DNA of 64,000 nucleotides from DATNPH01 sp036703315 (GTDB lineage: Bacteria; Cyanobacteriota; Cyanobacteriia; Cyanobacteriales; Coleofasciculaceae), in assembly GCA_036703315.1 (NCBI GenBank), contig DATNPH010000087.1:133404-197403 (forward strand), written 5' to 3'. Shown here piece by piece: positions 54,042-63,301 of this stretch. Position 1 is the first letter of the stretch. Each line of letters starts with the position of its first letter. The position numbers and the translations under genes were made by a program. Under the pieces are notes generated by a model that saw only the letters and a list, made by a program, of their open reading frames with translations, was not told where the DNA came from and did not search any database.

Positions 54042-55301
54042 CTAGAACCCGCCCCCGGCACCGCCACCACCACTACTACCGCCACCGAAGCTGCCACCAC
54101 CACTGAAACCGCCACTACTACAGCCGCCGCCATAGCTACCACCACTGGAACTACTGCTAGAAGGGGGAGGTGGAGGAGGTAGGCGAGGAATCGTTTCCTC
54201 CCTCTGTTTGCGATAGGAACAACAGTGGCATAGGTCGGTAATTAGCCGTTTTCCAGCACTGTATTGTGTAGCATCCTTAAGAATCTTCTTGGTGCGCGTC
54301 GCTGTCAATTCTTTGCAGTTAGGGCATTGGCTAAATCGATCTGAGTTCAACACATAGGCGACAATGTGGAAGCTTTGTTTGGTTAACGGCTGACTGCAGC
54401 TAGGACATCTCCAGCCCTCAAATCTAACACTACCCAGTCGTTGAGCTACTTTCTCCGGTTTGCTCAGTTCTGAGTAGATTGCAATTTCCTCTACTTTTTT
54501 CATTCGCTTTTTGCAATTAGTGCAATGGATGAGGCGATCGCTCCCACTAAGTCGTGTTCGTCCTTCTGGTTTAACAAAAACCCGCCGATTCCCAGAGACA
54601 GCCGTCCCGATCGCTAAGGCTAATCCAGCAGTTCCTGCAAACAGCAACCAAGGAAGATCAGTATGTTGAGTCGGTTCCTTGCTTGAAGATACAGGTTGAG
54701 CCGCCGCAATTTTCTCCGAGGCTGGGGAGGCAAAGTGCGTTATGGTTGATTTTTTATTCATAGAGGAGGGTGGTGATGCTTCTAGGGCAACAACCAGTGC
54801 TTTCGTTCCAGCTAGTGTGCCACCATTAAAGTCCCCTTGTTTGAATTGCCCAATGATTTGGGTGTCGATAATCGTGCCGACTTTGGCATCAGGTAAAATC
54901 GCTTCAATGCCATAACCCGTTTTTATTTCCACACGGCGTTCGCCTTTAGAAATCAAAAACAGCACTCCATTGTCCTTACCTTTCTTGCCAATCCCCCAGT
55001 AATTAAACAGTGCTGTCGCAAACTCTCTAGGAGAGGCAGATGGAGCAGTTCCTGGCACAGTTACCACGGCAATTTCTGTGCCATTGTGACGCTCCAACTC
55101 AGAAATCATAGAATTGAGTTGGGCTTCTGTAGACTCATCAAGAATCCCCACCATATCTGTCACCCAAGTACCGTTCACCTGCCGGGGATTGGGCACCTCC
55201 TGGATTGTTAGCGCCTGACTCTTTAGGGGAGAGAGGAAAATAGCCAGACAAAACGGGCTGACCCAAAGGGTCTGCTTGATTTTAAGTGCTAAGGCTTTCA
55301 T
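54042..55301 (-). CDS. TPM-domain protein (YgcG-like) with zinc-ribbon part and Gly-rich tail
   Basis: 419 aa from the ATG at 55301, which gives a proper signal peptide (MKALALKIKQ...CLAIFLSPLKSQA); a start at 55340 adds unrelated residues. TPM domain (about 40-170): WVTDMVGILDESTEAQLNSM, GTEIAVVTVPG, FNYWGIGKKGKDNGVLFLIS, GYGIEAILPD. A membrane helix about 210-225, then two zinc-ribbon-like Cys clusters (IHCTNCKKRMKK, WRCPSCSQPL, SQCPNCKELT, LCHCCSYRKQ) and a Gly/Ser-rich tail. The family is implicated in photosystem II repair (TLP18.3-like) in chloroplast relatives; here unproven. Confidence 0.82.
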   Translation of the reverse strand: MKALALKIKQTLWVSPFCLAIFLSPLKSQALTIQEVPNPRQVNGTWVTDMVGILDESTEAQLNSMISELERHNGTEIAVVTVPGTAPSASPREFATALFNYWGIGKKGKDNGVLFLISKGERRVEIKTGYGIEAILPDAKVGTIIDTQIIGQFKQGDFNGGTLAGTKALVVALEASPPSSMNKKSTITHFASPASEKIAAAQPVSSSKEPTQHTDLPWLLFAGTAGLALAIGTAVSGNRRVFVKPEGRTRLSGSDRLIHCTNCKKRMKKVEEIAIYSELSKPEKVAQRLGSVRFEGWRCPSCSQPLTKQSFHIVAYVLNSDRFSQCPNCKELTATRTKKILKDATQYSAGKRLITDLCHCCSYRKQREETIPRLPPPPPPSSSSSSGGSYGGGCSSGGFSGGGSFGGGSSGGGGAGGGF

Positions 55302-55508
55302 GGTTATAGTCTTTAATGCAAAGCTTGTGTTGATTACCAACTGCCACTGGCGTAATTGCCTCAGTTGTTACAGTGACTCGAAGGGATACGGCTCTCTTGT
55401 GTGAGCTTACTCAATCATCAAGTGGTAAACAAGTGTGACCGCGAACTATACAAGGAAGGTAAGGCGATCGCTCTTAAAGGCATCCACTGCTGAGAGTTGA
55501 TTTGTGTC

Positions 55509-55820
55509 TCATTTGCTTGAGCGTAGCGATGTGGCACTCAAGCCGGCTTCGTCTTGATCCCTGTTGTCTGATATCTGGGTCGATTCGTCCTCAAACACAA
55601 AAGCCATGGCTAGCTTATTGATGCAAAGGAATGGCATTTTGGCAAGCAGCTGCTCGTCTTTTCCATGCACTTCTACGTCAGTCAGAGCCAGGAAATTTCG
55701 AGAATTGTTTAGCAGATCTGAGAGCTTGGAACGATAGCTATCTAGGGGCATTGAAATTGTTAGAACCCCCGATACTTGAAGGTTATTTGTAGTTAACACT
55801 TTAACTCTTACACGCCTCAT
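55509..55820 (-). CDS. Small protein, DUF6812-like
   Basis: 103 aa. Begins MRRVRVKVLTTNNLQVSGVLTI, with LSDLLNNSRNFLALTDVEVHG and a C-terminal KLAMAFVFEDES, a compact beta-rich pattern reminiscent of DUF6812. The family call is tentative. GGAGAG lies upstream of the ATG. Function unknown. Confidence 0.6.
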   Translation of the reverse strand: MRRVRVKVLTTNNLQVSGVLTISMPLDSYRSKLSDLLNNSRNFLALTDVEVHGKDEQLLAKMPFLCINKLAMAFVFEDESTQISDNRDQDEAGLSATSLRSSK

Positions 55821-56266
55821 TTAAGTAACTCTCCCCAAATGACTGTTTCTGTGGGCTTGGTTTGGTGCGATCGCGTGAGCCTAGGTTGCGATCGCATCCT
55901 TGCACCCTGACCCTAAGAACGGTCTAGCTTTCAAGCGTCTTGCTTAATTCCATGCCAAACTGGCAGGAACTTCACTCGAGTGCCAAATAATTTCTCATTT
56001 ATGTGAGTTAATTACTTTTTTATTCTTATTGAATGAGAATGTCAAGGGTAAACGGCAAAAGAACTTTCCATGAAAAGCTCAGCTTAAAGTAGATTAGGTA
56101 GATTATTAGGTTGTTTAAAAGCTGAAAGCCTTACAAATAAAGACTCGCTTAAAAACTCACAAAGGTTATCTGCTTCGTCTGATGATTATGACTTATCGCG
56201 TAAATCACATAAATGAGACAAATAAGTTACACTCGTCAATAGCTCATGGATATGAGGTAAAATAAA
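55821..56266. other. Intergenic region upstream of the NB-ARC gene
   Basis: About 446 nt. Contains two HIP1 octamers 20 nt apart (about 55868 and 55889) and then AT-rich sequence likely holding the promoter for the rightward STAND gene. No gene or RNA recognised. Confidence 0.4.
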
Positions 56267-57610
56267 GTGTTCAGTTTATATGGGCGTGAGATTGTAAGTG
56301 TGATTTCCCAGGACTTTCTGAAAGTGATCGCCACTGAACGCGGTGTGTCTGAGGCGGAATTGGAGGTTCTGTCTCTGGCAATGGAGGGTCAAGCGACTAC
56401 TGCGATCGCAAAACAGTTAGGAATTAGTGGGGATGCCGTTCGTAAACGATTAAGTGAGGTATACCAAAAGTTTGAGATCGGTGGAAAAGGACCTGTCAAG
56501 CTGACGAAACTGCAACAGGTGCTTATATCTCGCTACCAACTACATCAAACTCAAACCCGTTCAGCTGCCTCTCCTAATCTGCCTGGAGTGGCGAGAGAGA
56601 ACCCCAACCCGCGACAAGTTTGGAGTCAGGCACCGGATGTTTCTGTTTTCTATGGTCGCGCTGAAGAACTGGCGACACTAAAGGAATGGATTTTGAGCGA
56701 CCATTGCCGATTGATTGCGCTACTCGGCATAGGAGGGATTGGTAAAACGGCGCTGTCTGTGAAGCTGGCTAAACAGATTCAGGATGATTTTGAGGTAGTC
56801 ATTTGGCGATCGCTGCGTCATGCGCCGGCTGTTCAGGATATGTTGGCAGTGCTGATTCAATCCTTGTCCAGCCAGCAAGAAACTGTTTTGCCTGAAACTG
56901 TTGAGGGTCGCATCTCGTGGCTGATTGATTATTTTCGCAAGCACCGATGTTTGGTGGTACTGGATGGTGCCGAGTCGATTCTGCAAACTGGTACTCTTGC
57001 AGGAATCTACCGAGACGGGTATGAGGGATATGGTGAACTTCTCAGACGGGTAGGACAAGAACCCCATAAAAGCTGTTTGTTGCTCACTAGTCAAGAAAAA
57101 CTTAGCGAAATTTCGTTACTAGAAGGAGAAACTTTACCAATTCGCTCCTTAAAATTGGGTGGTTTGGGGGAAGCGGCAAGGTTTATTTTGAAGGAAAAAG
57201 GTTTGTCTGGAGAGAAAAACTGGGGAGAATTAATTAGAGGTTATCGAGGCAATCCCTTCATGCTAAAGCTAGCTGCCACAACTATCCAAGAAGTGTTCGA
57301 TGGCAGTGTTACAGAGTTTTTAGCAACGACTTTGTTTACTCATGATATTAGTGATTTTGTTGAAGAACTCTTAGAGCGATTATCAGATTTAGAGAAAAAG
57401 ATTCTGTACCAGATCGCCTTAAAGAAAGAACCCGTTCTGCTCAAAGAATTACAGCGGAGTTTATCTGAAGTATCACCCCAGGAATTAATTAGAGGTGTAG
57501 CCTCCTTAAGGCAGCGATCGCTAGTTGAGAGAGCAGAAGACGGGTTCACGTTACCGCCTGCTGTTATGGAAGTTACGACTCAATTAATTGAGTCTTCAGA
57601 AGAGTCATAA
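56267..57610 (+). CDS. HTH-NB-ARC STAND ATPase without C-terminal repeats
   Basis: 447 aa from GTG 56267 (GTG 56300 starting VISQDFLKV is also plausible). N-terminal LuxR/GerE-like HTH (about 24-82, LGISGDAVRKRLSEVYQKF). NB-ARC: DVSVFYGRAEELATL, P-loop LLGIGGIGKTALSVKLAKQI near residue 158, Walker B-like CLVVLDGAESIL, GNPFMLKLAATTIQ (GxP motif), then a winged-helix (LEKKILYQIALKKEPVLLKELQ). No sensor repeats follow. STAND ATPases act as oligomerising switches in signalling, cell death or antiphage defence. A Ser/Thr kinase follows after 45 nt on the same strand. Strong paralogue of the NB-ARC part at 58936. Confidence 0.85.
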   Translation: MFSLYGREIVSVISQDFLKVIATERGVSEAELEVLSLAMEGQATTAIAKQLGISGDAVRKRLSEVYQKFEIGGKGPVKLTKLQQVLISRYQLHQTQTRSAASPNLPGVARENPNPRQVWSQAPDVSVFYGRAEELATLKEWILSDHCRLIALLGIGGIGKTALSVKLAKQIQDDFEVVIWRSLRHAPAVQDMLAVLIQSLSSQQETVLPETVEGRISWLIDYFRKHRCLVVLDGAESILQTGTLAGIYRDGYEGYGELLRRVGQEPHKSCLLLTSQEKLSEISLLEGETLPIRSLKLGGLGEAARFILKEKGLSGEKNWGELIRGYRGNPFMLKLAATTIQEVFDGSVTEFLATTLFTHDISDFVEELLERLSDLEKKILYQIALKKEPVLLKELQRSLSEVSPQELIRGVASLRQRSLVERAEDGFTLPPAVMEVTTQLIESSEES

Positions 57611-57655
57611 TGTTAGATCCAGATTAACTTTGGTAATGCCGTAGTAGGGGTAAAT

Positions 57656-58834
57656 ATGCCGACCTCATCAACAACACAACGGCAACACTCTCCCCAAAAT
57701 CGGGTGAGCTACTGTATCAACCCGAAATGCCAACAACGCCAGAATCCTGACCATCTAGAGTCTTGTCAAAGCTGTGGTACACCATTGCTAATCAAGAATC
57801 GATATCGGCTTATTTTACCGCTAAGACCACTCTCAACACGAGGTCATGCGGAAATATTTGAAGTCGAGGATTTGGGAGTTGAGGCAGTAAAAGGCGAACG
57901 GTACAAAGTCCTGAAAGTTTTGAAAAAAACCGATTCTACTTTAGTTCGCCTGTTTAAACAAGAAGCAGAAGCTTTAAATAACCTGAACCATCCGGGTATT
58001 CCTAGAGTCAAACTTGGTGATGGCTATTTTACCTTTTCATTCCCGCACCGTCCGAAGACGTTACACTGCTTGGTAATGGAGCAAGTTGCGGGAGAAAACT
58101 TAAAAAAATGGGTAGCCGAAAATGGGGCAATTTCTCAAGAGAAAGCCCTAGACTGGCTAAAACAACTACTAGAAATTTTGGATTATCTACACAACAATAA
58201 GTATTTACATCGGGATATTAAGCCATCCAACATCATGCTGCAACCATCGGGTCAGCTAATGTTGATTGATTTTGGCACTGTTAGGAAGATGACGGCAACC
58301 TACATCGCTAAAGTTGGCAGAAATGAAGAGGGTACATGCGTTTGGTCTGGAGGCTACACCCCAGACGAAGTAATGGAGGGCAAGGCATTCCGGCAATCGG
58401 ATTTTTATGCCCTTGGACGCACTTTTGTCTATTTGCTGACAGGTAGCCCACCCCTGGAATTGCTTGAAGAATCGGGTAAGTTGAATTGGCGAGAAAGCGC
58501 TCCCCAGGTATCACCGCCACTTGCAGATTGGATTGATTACCTGATGGCTCCATCTCTACTTCAGCGACCTCCAAACACGTCTTTTATTTTGAAGTGTCTG
58601 GAAGGAAAAACTATCGAAAATCTACCATCTCCTCCGGTAGAAAATCCACCACTTCACACGATTGAACCAGCATCCCCTCTTACCTCACGTTGGTTGATTA
58701 TCCTTAACTTTGTACTTTTCTCAATTCTGCTGGTAACCGGGTTGCTATGGTATCAAAGGTATCAAAGATATCAGGAGAACGAATGGCAGGTTCCCCGTGA
58801 AGAAAAGTCCTTGGGTCGAATTAGAAACAATTAG
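57656..58834 (+). CDS. Zinc-ribbon Ser/Thr protein kinase with C-terminal TM helix
   Basis: 392 aa, RBS GTAGGGG before the ATG. N-terminal zinc ribbon with Cys20, 25, 37, 40. Kinase: atypical glycine loop (LSTRGHAEIFEVED), Lys in RYKVLKVLKK, catalytic YLHRDIKPSNIML near 184, LIDFGTVRK near 204, and GGYTPDEVMEGKAFRQSDFYALGR in the activation and P+1 region. A membrane helix at about 343-365 ends the protein. Typical of cyanobacterial four-Cys Hanks kinases. Coupled to the HTH-NB-ARC gene, it is a likely signalling partner. Confidence 0.92.
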   Translation: MPTSSTTQRQHSPQNRVSYCINPKCQQRQNPDHLESCQSCGTPLLIKNRYRLILPLRPLSTRGHAEIFEVEDLGVEAVKGERYKVLKVLKKTDSTLVRLFKQEAEALNNLNHPGIPRVKLGDGYFTFSFPHRPKTLHCLVMEQVAGENLKKWVAENGAISQEKALDWLKQLLEILDYLHNNKYLHRDIKPSNIMLQPSGQLMLIDFGTVRKMTATYIAKVGRNEEGTCVWSGGYTPDEVMEGKAFRQSDFYALGRTFVYLLTGSPPLELLEESGKLNWRESAPQVSPPLADWIDYLMAPSLLQRPPNTSFILKCLEGKTIENLPSPPVENPPLHTIEPASPLTSRWLIILNFVLFSILLVTGLLWYQRYQRYQENEWQVPREEKSLGRIRNN

Positions 58835-58935
58835 GAGTCGTATAAAAATTACTCCTTCGTTTATCGTGCTTGGCTCATAGTTATTAGTCATTAGTTGCTA
58901 CCTTTCGGACTAAGAGCTTATTTATAAAATTAACC

Positions 58936-61900
58936 TTAAGCAGCACCTAACGCCTTTAATGTTGCCGACTGCGCTTCGGTTAGCCCCTGAATGCCTTTAA
59001 TCTTCATGCCTTCGTAGGGGCGAGATGTTCTCAAAGTTTGCCAGCATTTCTTTTCTTGCAAATCCCAGAGTTTGATGCTTTCGTCTAAGCTGCCACTAAC
59101 AGCCATGAGACTTGCAGAAGCTTCATCTCCAAGTTGAACAGAGGCAACGAGCAATGTATAAACGAGCTCAGTGTGGCCTGCCAAAGTCTGATAGCATTCC
59201 CCTGTGCTGATATCCCAAAGTTTAAGGGTGCGATCGCAACTGCCACTGACAAGAAATTGACCATCTGGACTAAACCGGGCAACCATGACAGCCCCCTGAT
59301 GTCCTGCAAAAGTCTGAAGACATTCGCCTGTCGAAACTGACCAAAGTTTGAGGGTTTGGTCAAAGCTGGTACTGAGTAACCACTCTCCGTTAGGACTAAA
59401 GGTCACTGACCACACGCTATTGGTGTGTCCTTTGAGGGTTTGGCGGCATTCCCCAGTGTCAGCGTCCCACAGCTTGATGATTCCATCAAACTCGCTGCTT
59501 GCTAGCAGATACCCCCCTCCAGTTCCCCCCTTAGCAAGGGGGGAAAGGGGGGTTGGACTATAGGCAATACAGACAACTGGACTGGTATGTCCTTGGAGGG
59601 TTTTCAGGCATTGAGCTGTGTCAATGTCCCACAGTTTAACGGTTTGGTCGTAGCTGCCACTAGCCAATTGCGTTCCGTTAGGAGTAAAGGCAATGCTCCA
59701 CACCCAACTAGCATGACCGTGCAAGGTGTGCAGGCAGTTTCCTAACTTCCAATCCCATAATTTGATGGTGTAGTCCGCACTGGCACTGGCAAGAACCCCC
59801 CTAGCTCCCCTTGGTAAGAGGGGTTGGGGGCTGGCAGGTTGGAACGCTACCGACCACACGCGGTTGGTATGTTCCCGTAACGTTTTTACCAGAGTGCCGC
59901 TTTTAATGTCCCACAATCTTACAGTCTGGTCTTCGTGACCACTTGCCAGATAGCGGCAGTCAGGACTCAGGGCAAGGGATAGCACAGCATTGGTATGTCC
60001 TTTGAAGGTTTTCGTACAGCGTCCCGTTTTAAGGTTCCATAATTTGGTAGCGTGGTCATCGCCGCCACTAGCAATTTGCTGCCTCTTGGGATGATAGGCA
60101 ACCGTCCAAACTCGGTTGGTATGTCCGAGAAATGTTTTCAGGCATTCTCCAGTCTGCACGTCCCACAATTTGACTGTGCGATCAAAACTGCTGCTTACCA
60201 GTAATGGCGCAAGGCCTTGCGCCCCTACACTCACAGGACTAAATGCGATCGCACTTACTGCCTGTCGATGTCCGCGTAAGGTTTTGAGACAGTCTTGGGT
60301 CTGAACATCCCACAGTTTAATCGTCTGGTCATAGCTGCTACTGCCGAGTAATTGACCATCTGGACTAAATACGATTGACCGCACCCATTTGTCATGCGCT
60401 TGCCATTCCTCACGGCAAATTCCAGTTGCGACATCCCACAGACGAATCGTACAATCTTCTCCACAACTGGCTAGAGTTTGACCATCTGGACTAAATGCGA
60501 TCGCCCAAACCCGACCCTCATGACCGATTAAGGTTTGAATTTCTGGGTTGGGATCGGACTGACCTAACCCCCCAACCCCCTTCCCTGCAAGGGAAGGGGG
60601 AGCAGGACTCCCCTCTTCAACCCCCCTTTTTAAGGGGGGCAAGGGGGGATCGAGAGGGGTTGGGGGAGAGGTCTTTTCCCCTATAGGGACAACCTGCCAC
60701 AGACGAATGGTTGAATCTTGCCCACAACTCGCGATGATTTGCCCGTCGGGACTAAAGGTAACGGCATTCACTGAATAGGTATGCCCTTTGCAAGTTTGCA
60801 AACATTGTCCGGTTTCAACGTGCCACAACTTGACTAGATAATCGTCACTAGCACTGGCGAGATACTCTCCGTCTGGACTAAAGGCAACTGCCCACGTCCA
60901 GTGCTGGTGTCCCCGACAGCGAATGAGTTGCTCTCCGGTACCTGTATCCCAAATTTGAATATCACCTTTGGTGTCGCTAGTGGCTAAACGCTGTCCGTCT
61001 GGGCTAAACGTTACACTGACTACGCCGCCAAAGGTTTCGGCAAAGACAGTTTTGCTGATTTGGGCACCTGTAAAATCAGCGTCATGCAATGTGGAATTGG
61101 CTAGGTAAGCTTGACAAATAGCCAGATGAGAAAAATCAAAGCCTCTGAGGTCTGTTTTCAGGTGACAGAATAAATTCAGCAGATTGCCCCCTGCATAACC
61201 CGTATGCGTTGCTGTTCGATGCTGCAATGAAGCTAAAATCTGGCAGAGGTGTTCCTCAAGTTGAGCTGGCGTTGCAAAGTGCGTTAAAAGTTGCTCGGTT
61301 AAGGGTTGCAAAATCAGTTGAACTTGGGCATCGCGCAGGTAGTCTTGAGTCTGGGCTTCAATTAAGGCATGGGTTTTAAACAGATTAAGGTTGCTAGTAG
61401 TAATCTCTTGCTCGATGGTTTGGATGAAGCGTTCCGTGACATACTCCATAATCACGGGTTGTAGCGTTAAACCTGCATCGACGGTTTCAATAAGCGTAGG
61501 CGTAGCCTTCTCGATTAGCGATCGCGCCTGAAGTGACTCCAACGCTTCTAGTAATTCCCGGCAAGGCACTTTGGGCAAGATTTCTTCCTGTAATTTTGCT
61601 GGCGTTACCCCTTCCCGGTTTATCGCTAGCCAGTACATAATCTGTTGTTGCAGGGGAGATAAACGCTCAAACTGTTGTTCAAGTAAGTCCCACAAATCGC
61701 TAAAAACAGTGCTTCCTTGGGCTAAAAATACCTGAATATTGCTACCAAATAGTGTTTGGATGGTTGTTGCAGCAATTTTGAGGGCAAGGGGATTGCCACC
61801 AAAGTAATTGACAAGGGTTTGACTCTGCGATTTTGTAGCTTCTAAACCTTTGGCGCTGAGGATTTGTTGACCATCCGCGCCTGAGAGTCCTTGCAGTTGC

Positions 61901-62754
61901 AGCGATTTCACGGCGTGGATGCTGCCCGAACGCACTGGGAGGTTTTGTCCTTCCCGAACAGCAAATCCACTAGGTTTGTCTCGTCCGGTCAAGATGAGGC
62001 AACTTTGGTGAGATTCGTCGCAGACTCGCTCGAATAACTGGCGGTACGCTTCATAACTCGGTTGGTATTGTCCGCTTCGATTTCCGTCTTGCAAGATCGA
62101 CTCGACGTTATCGAGGACTAACAAACAGCGTTTTGAGCGCAACTGTGCCATTAGTGCAGCTAATGTATTGTCTCCTGTACCTGTTGAACCCGCTAAAATG
62201 TGAACAATTTCACTGAGCAAAGGACTGAGTAGAGGAGCTTGCTGTAAACTGCGCCAAATGAGACATTCAAACTGAGATTGAACTTGTTGAGCGAGTTTCA
62301 CTGAGAGGGCAGTTTTGCCCATCCCGCCGAGTCCAAAAATCCCGATCACACGGCAGCAGTCCTCAAGAATCCAAGTTTCTAGCGTTTGCAGTTCCTCTTG
62401 CCGACCGTAAAATAACGAAACGTCGATCGCTTCACCCCAATCTTGCTTGCCTTGAATGACAGGTAATGCGTTTGCACTTTCTGGCGACTGTTGGTAGCGA
62501 CGCAAAACCGCTTGAAGATTGCGCTTGGAGACGGGTTCGCCGAGGGTTTGGGAGAGACTTCGCCACAACTGCGAACCAACTTGTTTGATGTACTCGTATT
62601 GATATTGATAATCTAGTTGCTCGACAATCTGCTTGTAGGAACATCCCGCCCAAGTTCCCAGAAAAACTGCTGATTGAACATCATTGAGTTTTTGCCCTTG
62701 GTTGGCGGAGTGTAACAGAGCATCGACTAGAGTGAGCGCTTCTTGTCCCGTCAT
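58936..62754 (-). CDS. HTH-NB-ARC-WD40 STAND protein with 14 WD repeats
   Basis: 1272 aa. N-terminal vMAP-N-like helical domain (about 1-90, ALTLVDALLHSANQGQKLND). NB-ARC: DVSLFYGRQEELQTLETWI, P-loop FGLGGMGKTALSVKLAQQV near 145, CLLVLDNVESIL, GNPLALKIAATTIQTLFG. Winged-helix to about 470, a pentapeptide-like bridge (LRGFDFSHLAICQAYLAN), then 14 WD40 repeats counted by eye, giving two 7-blade propellers. In-frame repeat-derived segments are inserted between blades 3 and 4 and in blades 6, 9 and 11. It likely senses a ligand through the propellers. Convergent with the kinase gene. Confidence 0.93.
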   Translation of the reverse strand: MTGQEALTLVDALLHSANQGQKLNDVQSAVFLGTWAGCSYKQIVEQLDYQYQYEYIKQVGSQLWRSLSQTLGEPVSKRNLQAVLRRYQQSPESANALPVIQGKQDWGEAIDVSLFYGRQEELQTLETWILEDCCRVIGIFGLGGMGKTALSVKLAQQVQSQFECLIWRSLQQAPLLSPLLSEIVHILAGSTGTGDNTLAALMAQLRSKRCLLVLDNVESILQDGNRSGQYQPSYEAYRQLFERVCDESHQSCLILTGRDKPSGFAVREGQNLPVRSGSIHAVKSLQLQGLSGADGQQILSAKGLEATKSQSQTLVNYFGGNPLALKIAATTIQTLFGSNIQVFLAQGSTVFSDLWDLLEQQFERLSPLQQQIMYWLAINREGVTPAKLQEEILPKVPCRELLEALESLQARSLIEKATPTLIETVDAGLTLQPVIMEYVTERFIQTIEQEITTSNLNLFKTHALIEAQTQDYLRDAQVQLILQPLTEQLLTHFATPAQLEEHLCQILASLQHRTATHTGYAGGNLLNLFCHLKTDLRGFDFSHLAICQAYLANSTLHDADFTGAQISKTVFAETFGGVVSVTFSPDGQRLATSDTKGDIQIWDTGTGEQLIRCRGHQHWTWAVAFSPDGEYLASASDDYLVKLWHVETGQCLQTCKGHTYSVNAVTFSPDGQIIASCGQDSTIRLWQVVPIGEKTSPPTPLDPPLPPLKRGVEEGSPAPPSLAGKGVGGLGQSDPNPEIQTLIGHEGRVWAIAFSPDGQTLASCGEDCTIRLWDVATGICREEWQAHDKWVRSIVFSPDGQLLGSSSYDQTIKLWDVQTQDCLKTLRGHRQAVSAIAFSPVSVGAQGLAPLLVSSSFDRTVKLWDVQTGECLKTFLGHTNRVWTVAYHPKRQQIASGGDDHATKLWNLKTGRCTKTFKGHTNAVLSLALSPDCRYLASGHEDQTVRLWDIKSGTLVKTLREHTNRVWSVAFQPASPQPLLPRGARGVLASASADYTIKLWDWKLGNCLHTLHGHASWVWSIAFTPNGTQLASGSYDQTVKLWDIDTAQCLKTLQGHTSPVVCIAYSPTPLSPLAKGGTGGGYLLASSEFDGIIKLWDADTGECRQTLKGHTNSVWSVTFSPNGEWLLSTSFDQTLKLWSVSTGECLQTFAGHQGAVMVARFSPDGQFLVSGSCDRTLKLWDISTGECYQTLAGHTELVYTLLVASVQLGDEASASLMAVSGSLDESIKLWDLQEKKCWQTLRTSRPYEGMKIKGIQGLTEAQSATLKALGAA
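59510..60675 (-). repeat. Dispersed palindromic repeats inserted in WD40 coding sequence
   Basis: Four sites: 59513-59556 (CCCCCCTTAGCAAGGGGGGA), 59797-59838 (CTCCCCTTGGTAAGAGGGG), 60205-60228 (GGCGCAAGGCCTTGCGCC) and 60560-60672 (two units, with CCCCCCTTTTTAAGGGGGGC). All keep frame and encode Pro/Gly/Lys-rich loops such as PLSPLAKGGTGG. Sequences of this type are dispersed in cyanobacterial genomes. Confidence 0.85.
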
Positions 62755-63301
62755 CGCCAGCTATCTTGACGTATTGATGACTATTCCTTCAGATTTGCTA
62801 GCTAGGTTCCCGGAATTTTACCAATCTTTACACAATCACCTCACTTTTCTCACCGACAGTGCGTGTTGGTCGAATCTTTATTCCCTAGCTGTGGTTGAGC
62901 GATCGCTTTTCTTTGCAATTCAATCTAGTGGTTGAGCGATTGCCCCAAAGGGCACCAGCGAAGCTGATCGCGTTGGGGCGGTGCAAGCTTGACCTGGCAA
63001 ATCCAATGCAACTAACAAAACTTGATTCAATTGAATCATTGCTTTAGCACTAGATTTCCATTAAGTGATTGTGGTGACGGCATCAACTTGTCCCCTGATC
63101 CCTACTGCTTTTGACCTAAAGGCTAAATTTGCTGAGTTTTTCAAGCTGCTGTAGATCATTATTACAGGAAATTTACATCCATCTTTAGAAAGAACTCACT
63201 TTTTCTCACCGACAATGCGATCGGACGTGAGTTTTGATTGAACAGACCGAGAAAAAATCTGTTCATTACTAACTCTGAAGTTAGGTTGGAGCAACAAGCT
63301 T
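62755..63301. other. Intergenic region with imperfect direct repeat
   Basis: About 547 nt. Two near-identical segments, 62840-62863 (CTCACTTTTCTCACCGACAG and on) and 63195-63219, lie 355 nt apart. The first sits in a 52-codon plus-strand frame (62777-62935) that I do not trust as a gene. A GCCCCAAAGGGC-type repeat is at 62941-62990. Confidence 0.45.

Noticed and set aside
62777..62935. 52-codon ORF with LTFLTDSACW
   Set aside because: Short, no RBS of note, and its centre is an imperfect repeat that recurs outside any gene at 63195.
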